NCBI GenBank assembly: GCA_007922225.1
Contig: ML679963.1
Span: 5,332,624-5,396,623 of the forward strand
DNA length: 64,000 nt
Reading direction: 5' to 3'
Source: Emydura subglobosa
Taxonomy: Eukaryota > Chordata > Testudines > Chelidae
This document shows positions 49,855-59,659 of the stretch, piece after piece. Position 1 is the first letter of the stretch, and each line of letters opens with the position of its first letter. A program made the translations under genes and the position numbers. The notes beneath the pieces are model-generated. The model was given only the letters and a program-made list of their open reading frames with translations. It had not been told where the DNA came from and made no database searches.

Positions 49855-50965
49855 GTGACAAGCACTTTGGGAGAACGCAAACACTGGGAGCTGATGACGT
49901 GTCAGATATACGAGTGTTTTCTTTATCAGTCAGTGTTTGCTGACTGGGACTCCCTTGAGCAGAGTTTTCCTCTTATTTCTCCTTCAGATTTATTGATCCG
50001 ATCTGATAATGTAAACTTAATTTTGTCCCTCCTCCAACTAATAGAATCAAACAGTGAACTTACTGAACAAGCACGAAAACTTGTCTTGGTGGAACACCAT
50101 TTGCCTTAAAAATAACTATGAAGAAGAAAGTGTCAGGGTGTTCAGGAATTTACACATCCAAACCAGTACAAATATGTAGTAAATGAACATTACTTGATGC
50201 TAAAAGCACCTTGAAATTCTTATGAAATACACACCTACGTCAATAACAAATTGATTAAACACAGTGCAGTAATAATACAATAAGAAAAAGATACTCGTCT
50301 CAGCCTATAAAGTGAAACTTAAAAATTGAATAAATCTGTGTTCTGAATTATTCTGTGTTTTCAAACAGCATCATGGTAATGTGCACTAGGGAAATGTTAC
50401 TTCTGTCAGCAGGGTCTATATCGGCCAGACAGTGCTTTAGAAATCACACCCCTCTAATTGCATCGTTGTCTGGTGTAGACAAGCCCTAACATATAATACA
50501 GAATTATATTTGTAGATTTAGCAATTACAGAGAATGTTAAAGATCAAATGGAAGAACTTTTACCTGAAAAGATCCAAGTTCAAGGATTTGTTTTTCCCTT
50601 GCAAGAACTGATAGAATCACAAACACCAAATCAGGGAGCTGCATACATTATTTTGCTTTAGTTGTACGATGTCAAAAACGGTGCAGAAGAAGGGAAATTT
50701 ACTCAAATCTCCCTTTTTAACCCATTTACATGTTTTAGTAAGAACAAAAAATCCTGATATTTCTGATACTTTGCCTCAGGCCAAACATGAATTTATAGGG
50801 AAAGTTTCAAAAAATTTGGATGAGCCATTTAAAAAAATAAAGTTACAGGGTTATGAAAAATGTATGTTTGGGGGGAGAGAAGAAGAAGTGTGGCAATGTT
50901 TTTTTTACTCTCCCATAACTCAAAACTGGGTTGCTTCTAAGAGTTCAAACTTGTCTTGCACTTAA
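49855..50965 (+). pseudogene. Possible broken coding remnant, unidentified
   Basis: Three open segments lie in the same direction: 49855-50109 (ending NSELTEQARKLVLVEHHLP), about 50503-50660 (DLAITENVKDQMEELLPEKI and onward) and 50669-50965 (MSKTVQKKGNLLKSPFLTHL and onward). Their amino-acid composition looks more protein-like than most frames here, with amphipathic leucine spacing in the first two. A Harbinger-type MITE half (50380-50486) sits between the first two. I recognise no family, and stops and frame changes separate the pieces. This may be a decayed retrocopy, or chance. Confidence 0.2.
50380..50486. mobile_element. Partial Harbinger-like MITE, second copy
   Basis: This matches the right half of the 4881-5141 element: CAGCAGGGTCTATATCGGCC against CAGCAGGGTCTACACAGGCC, AAATCACACCCCTC against AAATCACACACCTC, then the terminal GTGTAGACAAGCCC. 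TAA follows directly (50487-50489), which fits the 3-bp target preference. The left half is missing. Confidence 0.65.
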
Positions 50966-51362
50966 CCTTCAATGAAGAAAAGTGGCAGTGACACATACGA
51001 AAAGATTTGGTTTAGAAATAAAAGACAAAAGTTACTAATATTAAAATGTGTTGATCCTTTGCCCTAAATAAGGTCACAGAGGCAGAACAGACACATCAGG
51101 TGCGAGAAAATGTTATAACTTGCAGCAAGAGCTAGTGCCTCTCAATATTTAGCATTTAATCACTTAGCATTCATACTTGATATGAGCAGCACACCAGAAG
51201 GAAGAAGATAAGAAGAATGTGGGGAAAGCGGAGGAGAACAGAAAGCAGGAAGGGAGAGGAAATCTGAGTGGATAGTCTCTCAGACTTATCTAAAGAGCTT
51301 GCAGCTTTGATTCACGATGACCAAGCTTGATATCTGTTTTCCTCAATAGCAGAAGCTCGGGG

Positions 51363-51483
51363 TGGGATTTTAAATGCACCCCACATTGGCCTAACTCTGC
51401 TTTCACTGACGTCAATGGTAAAACTCCCAGTGATTTCCATGGGAGCAGATAGGCTAATGGGGAATACTTCTGAAATCACATCC
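51363..51483. repeat. Hairpin repeat around ACTGACGTCAATGG
   Basis: GGGATTTTAAATGCACCCC at the left opposes CTTCTGAAATCACATCCT at the right. Inner TTGGCCTAA opposes TAGGCTAATGGGG, and ACTGACGTCAATGG lies near the centre. Confidence 0.5.
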
Positions 51484-51633
51484 TAAATACCCAGAAGGGC
51501 TGAGCACATGTAACTTTCAGCAAAGTACAGCAGCTGCTCAGTAGCTCTCAGGACTTGTAGCCAAATATATCCGTAGGAGTCACAGGAGGTTACAGTTCAA
51601 GGGACTGCACCTGGATGATTCCCTACAGTTGGG

Positions 51634-51729
51634 TTTACCTATCTGAATAGGCCTGATCTTGTCCAATTTTGAAAGCTGGTTAGTATTTGGATGGGTGACA
51701 ATAAGAAAATACCCAGTAGACCAGGTTTC
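51634..51729 (+). repeat. 5S rRNA-like unit with promoter deletion
   Basis: TACCTATCTGAATAGGCCTG followed by ATCTTGTC and GAAAGCT aligns with the first half of vertebrate 5S rRNA. GGTTAGTATTTGGATGGGTG and the end ATACCCAGTAGACCAGGTTT align with the second half. Between GAAAGCT and GGTTAG about 16 nt are missing, which would include most of the A-box region, so the unit could not act as a normal 5S gene. It is either a 5S pseudogene or the head of a 5S-derived SINE. Confidence 0.7.
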
Positions 51730-51785
51730 TTTCTTCTGTATGAGAGCAACAGCTGACAGCAAAGGGTGTGATCCTGTCAGCTCTC

Positions 51786-51845
51786 ATGAGATAAACAAGA
51801 TACAGCATTGTGATTACTTGGAAGAGAGACCACCATGAAACAGAG
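51786..51845 (+). repeat. Second 5S rRNA-like segment
   Basis: GAGATAAACAAGATACAGCA followed by TTGTGATTACTTGGAAGAGA and GACCACCATGAAA parallels the A-box to box C part of 5S rRNA (GCTAAGCAGGG..GTACTTGGATGGGAGACC). It keeps the region lost in the unit 57 bp upstream but lacks the 5' third. It is in the same orientation. Confidence 0.5.
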
Positions 51846-52129
51846 AGGAAAAAATGGGAGGAGGGGGCTGGAGGAAGTCCATGAAACACATTTCTCTTTC
51901 GTACAGCAGCTGCCATTTCATCTTAACCACGTTTCCCACAGTTCTACTTACACTCGTCTGTCCCCACACCACTATGCATTTTTCATATTTGGGAAAGTAT
52001 GACACCCAAGAAATGTGATTAGATTGGGCCTTTATCACATGGAAGACAAATCTGTCTGTCCAAGTAGCAGTAGAACTTGCTTTCAGATGCAGGTCCATCT
52101 CTTCTCACCCTGGTTTTAATAAAAACAAG

Positions 52130-52910
52130 GAAATTCCCTATGCAAAAAACTGCATTAAAGCAAAGTTAAGGTTGAGAAATTAGATGTGGAAATTACCATT
52201 TAAAGTTCCCGTATCTTTTTAGAATTCACATTTTAAAGGTACCAGTCCTTTTCTATTTGTGTGGGAGACCAGTTTTGAAACTGGAGGGGGAAAAAAAAAT
52301 CAAGAATCAAAAGATCTCTCATTTTCTTTTTTTGCACGAAAGAATTATAATCGTACCTTTTTAACAGATAATCTCACTCTTATATTCTAAAGTGCTCAGT
52401 TCCTAAAGTGTGCTTCATATTGAAGTTGACAAGGACTGTGACACATTTACATTATACAGCAGTAGGACCCAGCAATGTTTAAGCCACAGGTTAAACTTGA
52501 GAATGGAGGCTTTTCTTTTTTTTCTGATCAAGGTCAAAACTCTATTAAAATACCCTTAGGTTCTCAGACTAGTGAAATGAACTGGTAATACATTTGGCAA
52601 GTTAATCTGTGGATTGCCTTCTCACATAAGACCAGCTGTTGTGTTCCAAAGTACAAGCCGTATTTACCTCTAATAATGAAATGACTAAATATATTGTAAA
52701 GAAAAGAAATCATGCTCCAGACTCTAAAAAGTTCTGCATTACATTTACTATTCTAACAAACTGATTTCTCAAAACAGTCAAATAAAGGGTGATCACCTGG
52801 ATACCAGATAAATCAAAATATATGTAATGATAAATGATCATTTGTTCTCTTTTATCTCCTACATATATCTATATATGTATGTCTATGTGTAATTTATGAT
52901 ACATATGAAA
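52130..52910. other. Unique AT-rich stretch
   Basis: No gene or interspersed repeat was recognised; there is an ATAT/TATG-rich segment at about 52860-52900. Confidence 0.5.
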
Positions 52911-52914
52911 CTAT

Positions 52915-53017
52915 GGGCCTGATTCCAATATTTCAACACCAATTTTACACCAGCGTAACAGCACTGAGTTCAAGAAAGATACTTCAGACGACACTGGTGT
53001 GAGATAAGAATCCAGGC
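52915..53017. repeat. GGGCCTGATTCC hairpin repeat
   Basis: The left GGGCCTGATTCCAATATTTC opposes the right GAGATAAGAATCCAGGC, with ACACCAATTTTACACCAGCG opposing GACACTGGTGTGAG. Same class as 1699-1812. Confidence 0.6.
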
Positions 53018-53039
53018 ATGTCATTTTTTAAAATATTGA

Positions 53040-53116
53040 TACACACACACACACTACATATACAAAATATAGACATATATATAAAAGAAAATTAAAATAC
53101 ATATGTACACACACAC
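53040..53116. repeat. (AC)n/(AT)n low-complexity tract
   Basis: ACACACACACACAC is followed by TACATATACAAAATATAG, ATATATATAAAAG and then ACATATGTACACACACACG. It is a degenerate microsatellite. Confidence 0.85.
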
Positions 53117-53254
53117 GACTAGATATAATATATCCAAACTCAAAATCTTAAAATAATATAAAGGCATACTAAACTACCTGTAGCATGCCCCACTATGGCT
53201 GGGAATTGCAGAATTAAGGTTTGAAAACCATTTCTATATCTAAGCACAATGGCC

Positions 53255-53276
53255 GGGGGGGGAGGGGGAAGGGGGG
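53255..53276. repeat. G-rich tract with quadruplex potential
   Basis: Runs of 8, 5 and 6 G are separated by A and AA (22 bases in all). The long first run can supply two of the four G-tracts needed for an intramolecular quadruplex. The surroundings are AT-rich. Confidence 0.8.
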
Positions 53277-53337
53277 CATTATAGATTAAACTATAGCCTT
53301 CTTTCTAATATTAGTTGCTTTTCAGATGAAATGTTGC

Positions 53338-53520
53338 CTAAAGGATAGAACACTGGACTGGGATCAGGAGATCTGGTTTCTATTCCTGGCTCTGACACTG
53401 GCCTGCTGGATGACTTTGGGGAAGTTTCATCTCTCTGTGCCTCAGTTTCCCCATGTGCAAAATGGGGATAATGTAAAGAGCTTTGTGATCTATGGATGAA
53501 GAGTAGGTATTATTTTTATT
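53338..53520 (+). repeat. Near-complete MIR-type SINE
   Basis: This is the best SINE in the window. The tRNA-like head has ACTGGACTGGGATCAGGAG and a B-box-like GGTTTCTATTCCTGGCTCTG. The core has CTGGATGACTTTGGGGAAGT and TGCCTCAGTTTCCCCATGTG. The tail has AATGGGGATAATG, GTGATCTATGGATGAAGAG and TAGGTATTATTTTTATT. The copy is nearly full length with few gaps. Confidence 0.85.
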
Positions 53521-53529
53521 TAAAAGTAT

Positions 53530-54090
53530 AGCTATTAATTTAATTCATAGAGAGCTGTATATTTATATGGCACAAATCAATCAGAGCAGACACATTCCCT
53601 ACCCCAAAGAGCTTACAATGTAAGACAGAGGACAAAAAAAGGATGTGGGAGAACCTGTTAGTGACAGCAAGGAAGGAAGTATTTTCTGGATGATGTGGGT
53701 TTTAAGAAGGGATCTGAAACAAAGGATTCTGATGGACAAGAAGTGGGAAGCCTTTCCCAAGGGCAGTGGGATATGTATCATAGACAGTGCAGAGGTAAGT
53801 GAAGGGAACAGAAGACAAAAGAAGCAATAGTAAAAAAAATTGTGAGGAGCATATCGATTGAAAGGGAGAGTAGGAAAACATGACAACAGAGAGGAAAGGG
53901 GAAGCAAGCTTATGGATGGTCTTGAAGGTTAAGGGGCTTGTATCTGGTGTAGTAAAAGACAGGGAGCCAATGAAGGGATGTCAACGAGCAGGTATCAGAG
54001 GTAGACACTTCAGCCGTAATATTTTGGATAGAGAAGAGTCAGGCAGTGTGGTTATAGACTACAGTAATTAAAGAGACGGATGACCCAGAC
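53530..54090 (+). repeat. L2-type LINE 3' region, long fragment
   Basis: The start CCCTACCCCAAAGAGCTTAC followed by AATGTAAGACAGAGGAC, the middle GATGTGGGTTTTAAGAAGGG, the later GGATGGTCTTGAAGGTTAAG and GGAGCCAATGAAGGGATG, and the end TAATATTTTGGATAGAGAAG keep the order I recall for the 3' non-coding region of an L2-type LINE. The open frames across it (for example 53880-54071) are therefore fortuitous. It directly follows a MIR copy, whose tail is thought to have been mobilised by L2-type machinery. Confidence 0.6.
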
Positions 54091-54529
54091 AATTGTTTTA
54101 GTCAACATTGCATATTATGTTAATCATCCAAAACAAACTATTTTCCTAAACCTGGGATATGCACATAAATCTACCTGAAGCAACACCAGATCATACTAAA
54201 TGCTTATCTGCCAATGGGTTATTACCTCTTTGAAAAACTCAAACATACTAAATGTTAGAACTGCTTCAGATCCTCTCTAAAGGGATTGGTCTCAGGGAAT
54301 TATTTGCTAAATAATTTCATGTTGGGCAGTGCATTATTTTTACGGATAAGGAAGATGTCATCTATGTAACACCTGTACAAAGTGGGCTGGAGTATGGAGT
54401 TGATTTAAAATATTTTGTTTCAGATTAGCAACAAAGATTTCAGTGGCTATTGTGGGGGAAAAAAATTAAAAAATCCTATTTCAGTTCCTTTGAATTATAT
54501 ACAGTGACTGACTGTATACAAAGTACATG

Positions 54530-54740
54530 GTGGTGGTAATAACAACAATCCCTAACTCTTACACAGAGCTTTTTTATCCACAGATCTCAACGCACTTTAC
54601 AAAGGAGACCAGTATCATTACCCCGTTTTACAGATAGCAAAACAGAGCCACAAAGAGATGAAGTGTCACCCAGCAGAGCCAGGAATAAAACCCAGGTGAG
54701 GTCAGACTAGCACTCTGTCACTAGGCCACACTGCCTCCCT
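54530..54740 (-). repeat. MIR-type SINE, antisense
   Basis: Antisense landmarks in order: CAGATCTCAACGCACTTTAC, ATTACCCCGTTTTACAGATAG, GAGATGAAGTGTCACCCAGC, AGAGCCAGGAATAAAACCCA (antisense B-box region) and ACTAGGCCACACTGCCTCCC (antisense head). It lies 1 kb from the sense copy at 53338-53520. Confidence 0.8.
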
Positions 54741-55370
54741 GTGGGAATGAGGAATTATTCTTTAAGGATGAGTCTTGTCTTTGTATCTGGATGCTATGTA
54801 TTATTTATTAAATATGGCTGGTGCCAATGAAGGGCTGAAGATAGTACAGATTTCAAACATTTAAACTCAAACTAATGTATTTTCCAGTAAATGTATTCTT
54901 TATCTACTATTTCACATGCGTCTGAAGTATAAACAAATATAAATAATTTTATTTTTATTCCTGAAAGACAAGATATCTTTTACAAGTGTTTAATGCAAAC
55001 CTGGGAATAAAGAAAACTCACTAATGATTTGAGTGCAGGGAATGCCTTCTTTACGGATTTGGAGAGACTATAAAGTTAATGTCTGAACAATGAGGGCCCA
55101 AGACTGAAGCCAGAACATTCTCTCCATTTTTCATTGAACATTACGCTCAAGAGTTCAAAGAAATCCCTCTCTCCAACACTTCTATTGGAGAAAGGTGGCA
55201 CTCTGGGCACTACGGAATTAGAGAATAACGAAGTAAATTGGTGTGTAGAAAAAACGCTGATTCATCCCTGATTCATAGTAGAGACAAACAGGTAAAAACA
55301 AGTTTTGCCATTAACTTATACGGAGCTAAGATTTTATCCTCTTGAATTCTAAAGCTACAACATGCAGTGG

Positions 55371-55605
55371 GGGAGGTCTAGGTTGGATATTAGGAAAAAC
55401 TTTTTCATTAGAGGGTGGTGAAGCACTTGAATGGGTTACCTAGGGAGGTGGTGGAATCTCCATCCTTAGAGATTTTTAAGGTGTGGCTTAACAAAGCCCT
55501 GGCTGGGATGGTTTAGTTGGGGTTGGTGCTGCTTTGAGCAGGGGGTTGGACTAGATACCTACTGAGGTCCCTTCCAACCCTAAATCTTCCATGATTCAAT
55601 AACAT
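55371..55605 (+). mobile_element. CR1 LINE, 5'-truncated 3' end
   Basis: GGTTGGATATTAGGAAAAAC, GGTTACCTAGGGAGGTGGTG, GAATCTCCATCCTTAGAG and GGTTGGACTAGATACCTACT then GAGGTCCCTTCCAACCCTAA are the characteristic 3' end of amniote CR1. It ends in a short ATGATTCAATAACATAAC, where CR1 usually has tandem 8-bp repeats. Only about 235 bp remain and no reverse transcriptase sequence is present. Such 5' truncation is usual for CR1. Confidence 0.85.
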
Positions 55606-55629
55606 AACAAGGAAATCTCACACTAGTAA

Positions 55630-55710
55630 TTTAGGGCCAGAGCCTAGAGACCTTATTCAGGAAAAACTCCCAATGACTTCAATGCCTGAATAAAGTTTTC
55701 AGGATTTCTC
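55630..55710. repeat. Short hairpin repeat
   Basis: TTATTCAGGAAAAACTCCC faces GCCTGAATAAAGTTTTCAGG around ATGACTTCAAT. Confidence 0.5.
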
Positions 55711-58100
55711 TCTTAAGTCATTTTGCAAAACTAGAATTTACATTGCTGCTAGATTATCTAGAGAGAGCTAGCTGCTATCGGGTTATAAAGACCATGGAGC
55801 CATTGTATCTGATTTCAACACTCTCGCTTCCATTGCCAAATAAAACTCGTATTTCCTATGAATACAGCTCATCGGAGATTTGTGCTTTCAGTTTCTCCAT
55901 CATACTGTTGCCAAAGTTCCTCAAATAAAGCACTATGAAAGCCTGTGTATCTGGCTGCCTCATGGCAGATGCTGTACAGACGAATCTCCTAGATAGTGAC
56001 AAGTCATAAAATAGAAAGTGACAGCCACAAAATTTATTATATGTAAACTAATCCACAGAGAGTAAGATTGGTGAATTAAGGGAAAACTTTAATCATTGAC
56101 GTCAATAGGAGGGAGCTAATGACTCTCAGTACCTTGCAGGATTGGGCTAAAAATCTGCAATGCTGGCAGCATGGGAGCCCTATGTAAGAGATTGTAAATC
56201 AACTTGCAAACTGATTTAATACTGGTTTAACAAGGAGAAGAAAAAGACTCCTTAGCGTGGAACATGTAACCAAATGCGAGGAGCTTCATCATCTTCTCTT
56301 TGAGACTTAGAGACAACCGTGGAAAAACCAAGACGCTTCAGAAGTACAGCTGACAAGACAGAGATCAGTGGCTCCTGCTGTTATTCTAATATAACATGAA
56401 ATTACCAAACTGGAAAATTTAGTTTCTCTATTTGTAGATTGTATGGAAACAAAAGAGCTAGATTAATTTGAAAAAGCCTTCTAAATCTAGCTGAAGAATA
56501 GTCAACCCTTGCTAATCAGGAAACCATTTCTCAAATATTCAGTGACATGTAATGCAAACTTCTGTGTCACCACATTTCAACAGGTGTGAACGAACACTTA
56601 GTGCATTCATAAATACACAAGATTTGCTCTAATAATACATAATACTTTGCATTTAGAACCTTCCCTTAAACAGGTGCTAAAGAAGAAACAACAAGCCTCG
56701 GATATGTCAAGTCTTCCAGAAATGATGCAAGATTGAGCTGACTGCAAAATTACTTAACTATGGCCCAGGAGTCAATGTCTGGATCTAAACTTTCCCAAAT
56801 GTAAAGATTTTCAGATCTGGGGTTTTTACATATCCCAATACAGAGATAGGGGACCAGCTGTGGAGTTTTGATCCTGATCCAAACTCATCCAAAAATGGAT
56901 TTGGATCTAGGGTTTTGATTCAGGCTCATTTCTATGTGTAACCTGTCCTTGGCCTCTTACTCTTTCTCCTTTTCATGTTCTAGCTTTCTCTCATTTGTTC
57001 TCCGTTCTCCTTCCGCACATTCTCTCTACGTTAGATCAGTAATTGCTTTGTCATGCTTCATGACAAGACCTCTTCTTTCTGGGTTACTATGGATAACACT
57101 GTGGATTTAGATATGGATGACTTTTATAGACTACATATAAAATTTTCTTCAGACCCTTCCCTCATAAATCTCATGTTACAATCCAGCTACATGTGTCTCT
57201 CTGTATTGCATTTCAAGCATTGAAAACAATTAAGCAATTAAAAGCTTACTGTATTCAAAGCTGATACATTACATTTGGAAGGTTCATGGGTTTGTGGTTC
57301 TTCGCATACACTTTACTTTTTCCCAGGTTTGAGCCAGAATCAATTTTTCCTCCTCCCTGTTGTTTTTTTTCCTATTTCTCCTAATGTATTCTACCATTTC
57401 CTGTTTTATACTGTGGGAGCCTGAACAGAAACAGTTATGTGGCATGAGAAGAAAAATAAAGAGAAAATTGTTACTTAAACAATCACTTGGGGGCATAAAG
57501 ATGCTTAGAATAAGCGCTCACCTAAAACTATGTTGTTTGGATGTCCTCCTCTGTGACAGGAAATAACCTATAGATGGCTGAGAACTCAATAGCTATTGCA
57601 GATACAAAACAATCTATTTAAATGAATTGATTGGACAAGAAAATCCTATATGTAAATCCAGATTTAACAACATGTGGATCTCTACCCGAGAAGAATGGGC
57701 AACAAGGACTATCAGAAACCTTGTACACACCTGGGGGGACCAACCCAATTGAATGAGCAGGAGAAGAATGGAAGTGACTGTTTTCCAAGAGAAAAGCAAT
57801 ATAGTGCCAATGCTTGAAGAGGGCAGTGATGTGGAGATAAGTTTCCCAAGGCTGCATATTGGGTGTTGGTAAAGCAAAGATGCCTTAAATATACTTCTTG
57901 TTTTCTATCCAGGGAGCGCAATGTCATAATAAATAAATACAAAAAAAAAAAAAAAAAGTTCTTTAATCTTCTATTGCAGAGTTTACACTGATTGCATGGG
58001 ACGCTTTTGACTGTCAGTTTGTTTTTCCTTTAATTCTGCCATTTGGACTGCCATCTGTATTACACATGGAAATGTTATTTTATTCCACACCTGAATACAA
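55710..58100. other. Unique non-coding stretch
   Basis: No gene or large repeat was recognised. A run of A at about 57941-57957 is the only simple tract of note. The region around 57660-57880 has several overlapping minus-strand open frames without motifs. Confidence 0.45.
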
Positions 58101-58173
58101 TGGGTCCAATTCTGCTCCTACTGCAATCCGTGAGAGTTCTCGCATTAACTTCAGTGAGAGTAAGAAAAGGCCC
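58101..58173. repeat. GGGTCCAATTCTG hairpin repeat
   Basis: GGGTCCAATTCTGCTCCTAC at the left, with TTAACTTCAGTGAGAG and AAAAGGCCC at the right. The arms are decayed. Confidence 0.45.
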
Positions 58174-58355
58174 ATTATGTACTTGGACTCACAGCTCTAA
58201 CTGCTTTCTAGCATAAACTGCTTATCATTTTCTAGATACTCTCTGGAAAGTAATTTGCTTGTTCCTCTGGTTTGAAAACTAAGAGGGCAAAAGGACAGAT
58301 GGACATAAATTTAGAAAGTTGCAGGGCTATTTTATTATAGTTAGCAGGAGAAAAC

Positions 58356-58424
58356 GGGTCAAAATTAATCTCTAGTTTAACTCCACTGAAGTCAATGTTG
58401 TTAAACCAGGATGAATTTGGACCC
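58356..58424. repeat. GGGTCAAAATT hairpin repeat
   Basis: GGGTCAAAATTAATC at the left opposes GATGAATTTGGACCC at the right. GTTTAACTCCACTGAAGTCA lies near the centre and faces GTTGTTAAACC. Confidence 0.6.
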
Positions 58425-59589
58425 CTATGCCTGCAATATTTAGAGACTACACTGACATATTTTTTCCCTTTCCACCCACTAAGGCAAGGGTTCGATGCTC
58501 AATACATTCAAAGCCACAGGCCATTTACATGCACTCATCGCAAACCTCGACACTGAAGGGCAAGGTCTACAGGAAACAGTAAATGATACCACAGCATGAT
58601 CATGTTAGTAATCCCAACAAGATAATCGCAGATGCTGTGACCCACTTAAAAATGAGTTCGTTTTCCAGATATCCTATTTCAGCCAGCTTATTAGGACATG
58701 CGCATCTGAAGGTTTATGGGCAAGTCAGGGGTCAGCTTATCCACCAATGTTTTCTACACCAGTAGTGGTTATGCATATATTAAGTGTGAAATTGGCATAT
58801 CATCCTCAAACCATCTTGTTTTCAGGATGACAGACACTTTCTTTGTAATTTAACCCTAATCTTCTTGCAGGCCTGTACTTCTGATGAACCAAACTAGGAA
58901 GTAGCACTCTATACCACCTGGTAAATCAGACAGAGCAAAAATTAAAATGTGGACAAATTTGCTTTTAATTCATGCAAAAGATGGTCAGGTCCTCTCAACC
59001 AGGTGGTGGTACAAGGAAATTACATGCATCCCCTGCTGCAAGAGACAGAGCCATCACAATATAAGGGCCACTAAACAAGTCCAGAAGGAGGGGAGAAGAG
59101 AAAGACACTGAAGAAATCAGAATGTAGGAGTAGCAGAAACATGCAAGTAATTTTGCGTTCATTCATTCGTTTTTAAAAATAAACTTCTGTGACTATACTG
59201 CTCATAAAAGGTGTCAGATCAACAGCTGGGTAACAAGTCCTCTGTTTAGCAACAAACAAGCACACTATAGGCAGCAACAATGTGAGCTTATCTCATACTG
59301 TCCCCTGAATGTCCTCAAGTTCAGAGCTAGGGGGACCATCTCTAGGGGTAAGAAAGTACTTCGGACTTCATGCCCAGTCAGTACTGCATGAAAGACTGTC
59401 TGTCCAATTGCTATTCTTCTGAGCCATTTAGTCCACCAGCACAATAGAACTTTCATACATTGATAGGGGAGGTCTGCGATGAATTGACACAACGCACATT
59501 AATCATTATTCTTAAAGACACCCCACACCATTGCCATAGTGAAAGTGAACAGACTCCTATTGGGGGAAAAAAAGGCCTGAGCTATAAGG

Positions 59590-59656
59590 ACTTGATCCTG
59601 CACCAGTCAACTTAAGGGGCATTTTCTCATTGTTTTGATAAGGAGCAGGATCAAGT
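59590..59656. repeat. ACTTGATCCTGC hairpin repeat
   Basis: The termini ACTTGATCCTGC and GCAGGATCAAGT are perfect 12-bp inverted repeats across 67 bp. The inner sequence AAGGGGCATTTTCTC is poorly paired. Confidence 0.65.
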
Positions 59657-59659
59657 TTG

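Noticed and set aside
51634..51729. Functional 5S rRNA gene
   Set aside because: About 16 nt of the internal promoter region are missing, many substitutions are present, and there is no T-run terminator of the usual kind directly after it.
53338..53520. tRNA gene suspected from B-box-like sequence
   Set aside because: The A-box and cloverleaf are incomplete and the whole fits a MIR-type SINE. The same holds for 29018-29149.
53880..54071. Open frames on both strands at 53600-54070
   Set aside because: They lie inside an L2-type non-coding 3' region and are explained by the repeat.
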